Shown in pieces: positions 59,935-64,000 of a stretch of DNA of 64,000 bases. This stretch comes from Caldilineaceae bacterium. GTDB lineage: Bacteria > Chloroflexota > Anaerolineae > Caldilineales > Caldilineaceae. The notes beneath the pieces were generated by a model. The model did not search any database. It worked only from the letters and a program-made list of their open reading frames with translations, and was not told where the DNA came from. How positions within the stretch are numbered: the stretch's first letter is position 1; each line of letters starts with the position of its first letter. Where the stretch lies: assembly GCA_020634755.1 (NCBI GenBank), contig JACKBC010000025.1, forward strand, positions 1 through 64,000, given 5' to 3'. The position numbers and the translations under genes were made by a program.

Positions 59935-60810
59935 TTAGCGATCGGCAAACAGCTCGGCCAGCCACGTCGCACATTGCGGATAATGCGCACAGTCCAATAC
60001 AAACTCTTGGCCGCGTCCCACCGTCTGCAATAGAACGTGCTCGCCACGACGCTGCCACCGCGCCATCTGACCATGATAGCTTAGGGCATGCGCTGGCGCA
60101 GTCGGGTAAAACCAGCCGGGCAGATGCCATTGGCTGCGCAATGTACTGGCGGCTGCCGTCAGTTGGCGGCTAGGATGATGGACAGAGAAGAGGCCACCGC
60201 CTCCAATGCCCCCGCTAACGCAGGGAAGATCCAGCCGCTTGCGCGCCACATAAATTGCATTTCGGCGGCCAAAGCCAGGCGCGCAGTGAGGATGATCGCG
60301 CAGCCACACCGGTATGTTTCCCCCCGCGTCGCGCCCTGGTTCACAGACCGAATCCACCTGCAACCAGCCATAAATCACGTGCACGTCCGGCGCATTCACC
60401 ACATATTGTAGCCGCTCATCGACCAATTCAGTTTGGCGAAACCAGCCATAGAAAAGAAATAGATCACCCGCGCCAATCGACCGATTGCGCAGATGGCCTT
60501 GGGCGGCGCCGGCCTGCCCAAAGGCTGGCCGCCAGCCCGCAGCACGCGCCACGTGGCCTGCATCCAAATCGGGATCCAAATGACCACAGTCATTGGCGCC
60601 AATTTTGCCATTGGTCAAATCAAAAACCAGCGCCCCCAGCTGCTGATGTGTTGCCGGCAGCCCGGCATGGGCAAAGCGCACATCCGCATACCGTCGCTCC
60701 GATCGCGCATCCGGAATGGGCAGCGGACACAGCCGGCCATCGGGCAAAATGGGGTTGGCCACGCCGCCGTTGGCTGAATCGAATCCTTTGCGGCTCAAAA
60801 TTACCTTCAT
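59935..60810 (-). CDS. Nmad3-like (nucleotide-modification-associated) protein
   Basis: 291 residues, started at ATG 60810 in an ATGA overlap with the glycosyltransferase. The opening MKVILSRKGFDSANGGVAN followed by PDGRLCPLPIPD is typical of Nmad3 (putative nucleotide modification associated domain 3). The remainder includes LGALVFDLTNGKIGANDCGH, DLFLFYGWFR, HVIYGWLQVD and LFSVHHPSRQLTA. The family was predicted to act with DNA base hypermodification, mostly from phage contexts; no modification genes are visible here, so the role is open. Confidence 0.75.
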   Translation of the reverse strand: MKVILSRKGFDSANGGVANPILPDGRLCPLPIPDARSERRYADVRFAHAGLPATHQQLGALVFDLTNGKIGANDCGHLDPDLDAGHVARAAGWRPAFGQAGAAQGHLRNRSIGAGDLFLFYGWFRQTELVDERLQYVVNAPDVHVIYGWLQVDSVCEPGRDAGGNIPVWLRDHPHCAPGFGRRNAIYVARKRLDLPCVSGGIGGGGLFSVHHPSRQLTAAASTLRSQWHLPGWFYPTAPAHALSYHGQMARWQRRGEHVLLQTVGRGQEFVLDCAHYPQCATWLAELFADR

Positions 60811-62582
60811 GGCGCGCGCCACACTTCAAAGAGCGGCGTACCGTCGCGTTGTGCAAAGGTCTGCACCAAAACGGCCGTGCGCGCTTGCTCGGCCACAGCA
60901 TCCAAAAAGAGTTGGCGTCGACCGCGGAAGACGGTCTGGGCTTCCGCCCGCAGCAGATACACGTTGTCTGGATTGGCCAAAAAGAGCGCCAGCCGCTCCT
61001 TAAAATTGGCATCGGGTTCGGCCACCGAGTCATAGCCAAAAATCTCAATGGGCCTAACGCTGCCCTGGCTCAGAAAGCGCACCGGCGCATCAATTCCCCA
61101 ATCCAGCGCAATGGGCGCGCCCAGGCCATTGTAGCGCAAATAGTAGGCCAAATGATAGGATGCATCCGAATGATCGGCCAATCCACCGCTGCGATTTAGC
61201 GCACTGTGATAGCGCACGGTGGCCGTCACATCCAGCACCAGCCAGGCCAGCAGCAACAGAACGACGATGCCACGGCGCCCATATTGCCAAAACTTGGCAT
61301 CTTTTCCCTGCTGTTCGAGAACGGTGGCGGACTTATGCAACCACTGTGCACCCGCCACCCCGGCCACGCCATATGCCAATGGCTGAAGCAGCGCAAAGTG
61401 CGTAATAAATAGATCGCTGATTGTAAACAAGCTCAAGCCAAATGCGGCCAGCAGCAAGAGCAGCGGGCCAACCAACACCTTGGGCCAACGCCAGAGTGCG
61501 CTGCCAATGAGCGCGCCCCACAGCCACGGGGCCAGTTCGTTGCCATACACGCCGCCCAAATACCAAAAGTGATCGCCGCGCAGCATCTGGCCCCACTGTT
61601 GCCAGCGCACGGCCAAATTGCCGACCCAGTCGGCATTATTGACGCCGTAATAGCTCGTCTGGGCGTTGCGGCTCAGCGCGCTCCACAAGCCGCCCGTTTG
61701 CACGTTAAATAGAATCAGCGGCAGCAGCGGCAGCATAAACGCGCCCAATGCGCCCGCCAACAGCGGCAATGCAAGAGGCGGAGTGGCCGGCGTTTTTGCG
61801 GCGCCTGGCGGCGTCGATCTTCTTTGCCACAGCCACCAGCCGCCGGCCAGCAGACCCAATGGCCCCACCAGCCACACCGCCTGCACTTTGGCATAGAGCG
61901 CCAGCCCACCCCAGAAGGCGCTGAGCAGCAACGACCGCCGGCGCCCCAGCCGCAGCCAGCGCACACCTTGCCAAATGCAGGCCAACGTGAGCGGCTGCAT
62001 GACGTTGGTCACAAAGATGCCCTGACGGCTCCAAAATATAAAACTAGGAGACACAGAGAGCAAGGCCACGGCCATCACCCCGGCCAGCGATATGGGCGGA
62101 CGCCGGCGCCGCGCGCCTTGCTCAGCCCGACACAAGCAGATCCACTCCGCAACGGCGCGCTCCAGCAGCAGCAACGCCACCAGCGCCGTCAGAATGGCCA
62201 GCGCGCGCAAATTGGGTACGCCGATCCCGGTCAGCCAGAGCAGCGGCAGCGCCAAATAGACATTGAGCGCGCCAATATAATCTTGCACCATCAGCGGCAA
62301 TTGCACACCGAACAGCGGCACGGATGCACGACGAAAAGCCGTCACCGGCGCTCCGGTCAACAGCTCCATGGCGTTGAGGCCGGCCTCTTTGGCTTCATCG
62401 TAATGCAGACCGGGTAAACCTAAATTGTAGGTTGCAAGAAACAGAAAGAGGAGAAAAAAAGCGAAAAGAAAGAACGCAGCCATAGGGGGCCGCGGCAGTT
62501 GTCTCTTCCAGAATAGACGACCCGGCCCGCTTTGCCCACCATAATTACTGCGCCGCCGATGGCTACTGCGCCAGCAAATAGA
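60807..62582 (-). CDS. GT-C membrane glycosyltransferase (PMT/GT39-like)
   Basis: 591 residues from ATG 62582, overlapping the upstream gene by 20 bp (ATG 62483 is in frame and closer to the first helix). About twelve membrane segments. The first extracellular loop has the acidic metal-binding motif LPGLHYDEAKEAG typical of dolichyl/polyprenyl-phosphate-sugar transferases. A soluble C-terminal domain of about 120 residues (LDWGIDAPVRFLSQG ... VYLLRAEAQTVF) follows. It probably glycosylates an envelope substrate; its stop overlaps the Nmad3 start. Confidence 0.85.
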   Translation of the reverse strand, partial: SICWRSSHRRRSNYGGQSGPGRLFWKRQLPRPPMAAFFLFAFFLLFLFLATYNLGLPGLHYDEAKEAGLNAMELLTGAPVTAFRRASVPLFGVQLPLMVQDYIGALNVYLALPLLWLTGIGVPNLRALAILTALVALLLLERAVAEWICLCRAEQGARRRRPPISLAGVMAVALLSVSPSFIFWSRQGIFVTNVMQPLTLACIWQGVRWLRLGRRRSLLLSAFWGGLALYAKVQAVWLVGPLGLLAGGWWLWQRRSTPPGAAKTPATPPLALPLLAGALGAFMLPLLPLILFNVQTGGLWSALSRNAQTSYYGVNNADWVGNLAVRWQQWGQMLRGDHFWYLGGVYGNELAPWLWGALIGSALWRWPKVLVGPLLLLLAAFGLSLFTISDLFITHFALLQPLAYGVAGVAGAQWLHKSATVLEQQGKDAKFWQYGRRGIVVLLLLAWLVLDVTATVRYHSALNRSGGLADHSDASYHLAYYLRYNGLGAPIALDWGIDAPVRFLSQGSVRPIEIFGYDSVAEPDANFKERLALFLANPDNVYLLRAEAQTVFRGRRQLFLDAVAEQARTAVLVQTFAQRDGTPLFEVWRAP

Positions 62583-63858
62583 CATCGCTGATAATGCTCT
62601 GGTAGTTCCAACCGCTGGCATAAAGGCGAATGCTATTGATGCGGGCGGCGGGTGTGGGCTGCGCCAAATTGCGCCAATACTGGATCAAATTGGGCGATTC
62701 ATACGTATACCACTGAAACGCTGGAATTTTCAGGCCATCGTCCGTTTGCCAATAATCATTTTGCGGATCTTCATCAGTGGTTGGGTCCAAATAGTAAAAA
62801 CCTTGGCCCCAGGTGCGGTCGTTGCCGTAAATATCCGTAAACGTAATTTCCACGCGCAGCGGATATTCGGTGCCCACCGTACCGCCGCCGGCCAAATTCT
62901 GGTTGAGCAATTTCACATCGAACTTGAGCACCAGCGACTCATATACATTTACATCGTTGTTGATCTGCTGCGTAATGCCCACCTCGGTGTGATAATTTTC
63001 CGCGGCCTGCCGGGTGAAAAACGCCACGTTGCGGCCATCACTTTCCAAAAATTGCACCTCACCACGAGTTACATTTTCTGGGGTAAAGTAGTAAGACTCC
63101 CAACTTTCGGCATAGCTACCGGGGCGAATCAAATTCTGCTGGGCTGAAGCTGACTCCTGTTCCAGCATGTCGGAGGTCATCCAGGCGCGTACGGTGCTGT
63201 CGAGCACGGCCTCTTGCCCCGCGCCATTGGTCAACTCTGCCGCGCCGGAACGGACGGTAATATCGGTGCGCTGCTCGGTCACCGAAACCTCATACGCCCC
63301 TGCCGTGGCCATGATGGCCTGTCCATGCGGCGTAACCAGCTCTACGCGCAGGGGGCGCGCCGTGCCGCTGTCATTAAAAATCGTGGCTTGGCCGCTTTCC
63401 AAAAAAATACGCAGCAAATAGGGCCGGCTGCTGCGCTGAAAAAAGGGCTCGCGAATCTTTTCAATCTGAAGGCTGGTGTTGGCGTAGATGCGGACGCTGC
63501 CCAATGCGCTGTCGGGATTATCGGGCGATATGAATTTGAGGGTGCCTTGGGTAGAGTCGCCGGCCGCTTCAATGACGCTGCCCTCTTTAATGCCGCCGCG
63601 GGCGCCCGTGACCGCAATGGGCTCAGCCACCCTGGATGCATGATAGCGCACGGTGCCAATCGTAGCGTCGAGCTGCGCGTCCAGCGCCACAGAGACATGC
63701 TCCACCCCATAAATAGCCGCCGCCGGAATTGCCACAAGCAGCGCCAGAAAAACAGCAAAACTGACCAGCATGACTAACCAGGCCAGCCGTTCTGGATTTT
63801 CGCGCCAGCTTTCCAACGGGCGCCAAGCCGGTTTAACCGACCAGCTTCCGGAACTCAT
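62563..63858 (-). CDS. membrane-anchored protein with FecR-like domain
   Basis: 431 residues. One N-terminal membrane segment (LVMLVSFAVFLALLVAIPAAAI) follows a cytosolic tail. A beta-rich extracytoplasmic part includes FNDSGTARPLRVELVTPHGQ, ATAGAYEVSVTEQRTDITVR and SGAAELTNGAGQEAVL, similar to FecR domains. A jelly-roll-like C-terminus (VYESLVLKFDVKLLNQNL ... WYTYESPNLIQYW) suggests carbohydrate or protein binding. It starts in an ATGA overlap with the partial gene at the right edge and ends overlapping the glycosyltransferase. Confidence 0.8.
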   Translation of the reverse strand: MSSGSWSVKPAWRPLESWRENPERLAWLVMLVSFAVFLALLVAIPAAAIYGVEHVSVALDAQLDATIGTVRYHASRVAEPIAVTGARGGIKEGSVIEAAGDSTQGTLKFISPDNPDSALGSVRIYANTSLQIEKIREPFFQRSSRPYLLRIFLESGQATIFNDSGTARPLRVELVTPHGQAIMATAGAYEVSVTEQRTDITVRSGAAELTNGAGQEAVLDSTVRAWMTSDMLEQESASAQQNLIRPGSYAESWESYYFTPENVTRGEVQFLESDGRNVAFFTRQAAENYHTEVGITQQINNDVNVYESLVLKFDVKLLNQNLAGGGTVGTEYPLRVEITFTDIYGNDRTWGQGFYYLDPTTDEDPQNDYWQTDDGLKIPAFQWYTYESPNLIQYWRNLAQPTPAARINSIRLYASGWNYQSIISDVYLLAQ

Positions 63859-64000
63859 AGCGCGTCCTCAGCCTCGCCTTCGGCATCGTCCAGTGAGCCA
63901 GCGGGCCCGGCATTGGCATTGGCATCCGCGCCGGCGGCGTGCACAGCGTTAATGCGGTCAAGCCACAGGCGCGCATCGCGATCGGCTGGATTTACGTCCA
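63855..64000 (-). CDS. unidentified protein, C-terminal end only
   Basis: Only the last 48 codons are in the window, in one frame ending ...LDDAEGEAEDAL at a TGA (63855-63857) that overlaps the start of the next gene (ATGA). The visible part includes VNPADRDARLWLDRINAVHA and a repetitive acidic/alanine-rich tail. It is too short to place in a family, but the overlap makes it part of the same envelope operon. Confidence 0.75.
   Translation of the reverse strand, partial: DVNPADRDARLWLDRINAVHAAGADANANAGPAGSLDDAEGEAEDAL

Noticed and set aside
60255..61199. 314-codon + strand frame
   Set aside because: Antisense to the Nmad3 and glycosyltransferase genes.
1..64000. tRNA, rRNA, riboswitch and CRISPR content
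   Set aside because: No cloverleaf with a conserved T-loop, no rRNA-like stretch, no regular repeat-spacer array and no recognisable riboswitch core was found by eye; a covariance-model scan would be needed to exclude small RNAs.

Overview
The window looks like a chromosomal segment of a Chloroflexota bacterium, probably of the Caldilineae/Anaerolineae side. The evidence is indirect: moderately high GC, many large Chloroflexota-style regulators (a BTAD/NB-ARC/TPR protein, membrane-GAF-ATPase and ATPase-winged-helix proteins), a DUF433 antitoxin, Lrp-ligand-domain and GYD-type small proteins, and two secreted metalloprotease-like proteins that both end in a short [YF]LPLV tail. No rRNA, tRNA or CRISPR array was seen. 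Housekeeping anchors are signal peptidase I (1387), menC (3862-4929, menaquinone synthesis), hisH, a cyclophilin, lspA, an rluD-type pseudouridine synthase, a cytidine deaminase and a PhoR/PhoB-like pair.

Layout. 1-711: 5' part of a secreted GH3 glycosidase. 1.4-3.8 kb: lepB and an AI-2E permease fused to a HAD-like domain. 3.9-5.9 kb: menC and a methyltransferase. 6.3-14.5 kb: an ATPase/winged-helix protein, a DUF433 antitoxin with a wrecked toxin, five tiny ferredoxin-fold (GYD-like) proteins, and a 1,277-residue membrane-GAF-ATPase. 14.5-15.8 kb: an ISH3-like insertion sequence. 16-20.5 kb: a giant secreted metalloprotease/VWA/TSP3-repeat protein. 21-25 kb: a C39-like peptidase pair, a DUF445 protein and two related ArsR-DUF2087 regulators with a striking 44-bp operator. 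25.1-32.2 kb: a decayed island (truncated kinase, two broken MFS pumps, broken 5'-3' exonuclease, broken sulfatase, truncated MATE pump) with one intact potassium channel inside it. 32.2-48.1 kb: a mosaic of small metabolic, regulatory and resistance-like genes plus a second secreted metalloprotease with a GEVED domain. 48-52.4 kb: nucleoside hydrolase, an Lrp-domain protein, and a nitrilase-like/DUF402/hisH/cyclophilin operon. 52.9-57.6 kb: lspA-rluD, cdd and a two-component system. 58.4-64 kb: a LysW-like protein with an acidic tail, an atypical response regulator, and a translationally coupled envelope operon (unknown, FecR-like membrane protein, GT-C glycosyltransferase, Nmad3-domain protein).

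The most unusual non-coding content is a set of at least six families of short interspersed palindromic elements of about 60-170 bp. They fill most of the long intergenic gaps, are stacked end to end or nested in one another, and in two cases are flanked by 8-10 bp direct repeats that look like target-site duplications. They are probably MITE-like non-autonomous elements. Several end within a few bases of a start codon, so they may supply leader sequence to the genes 6288, 10180, 20962, 52895 and 54624.
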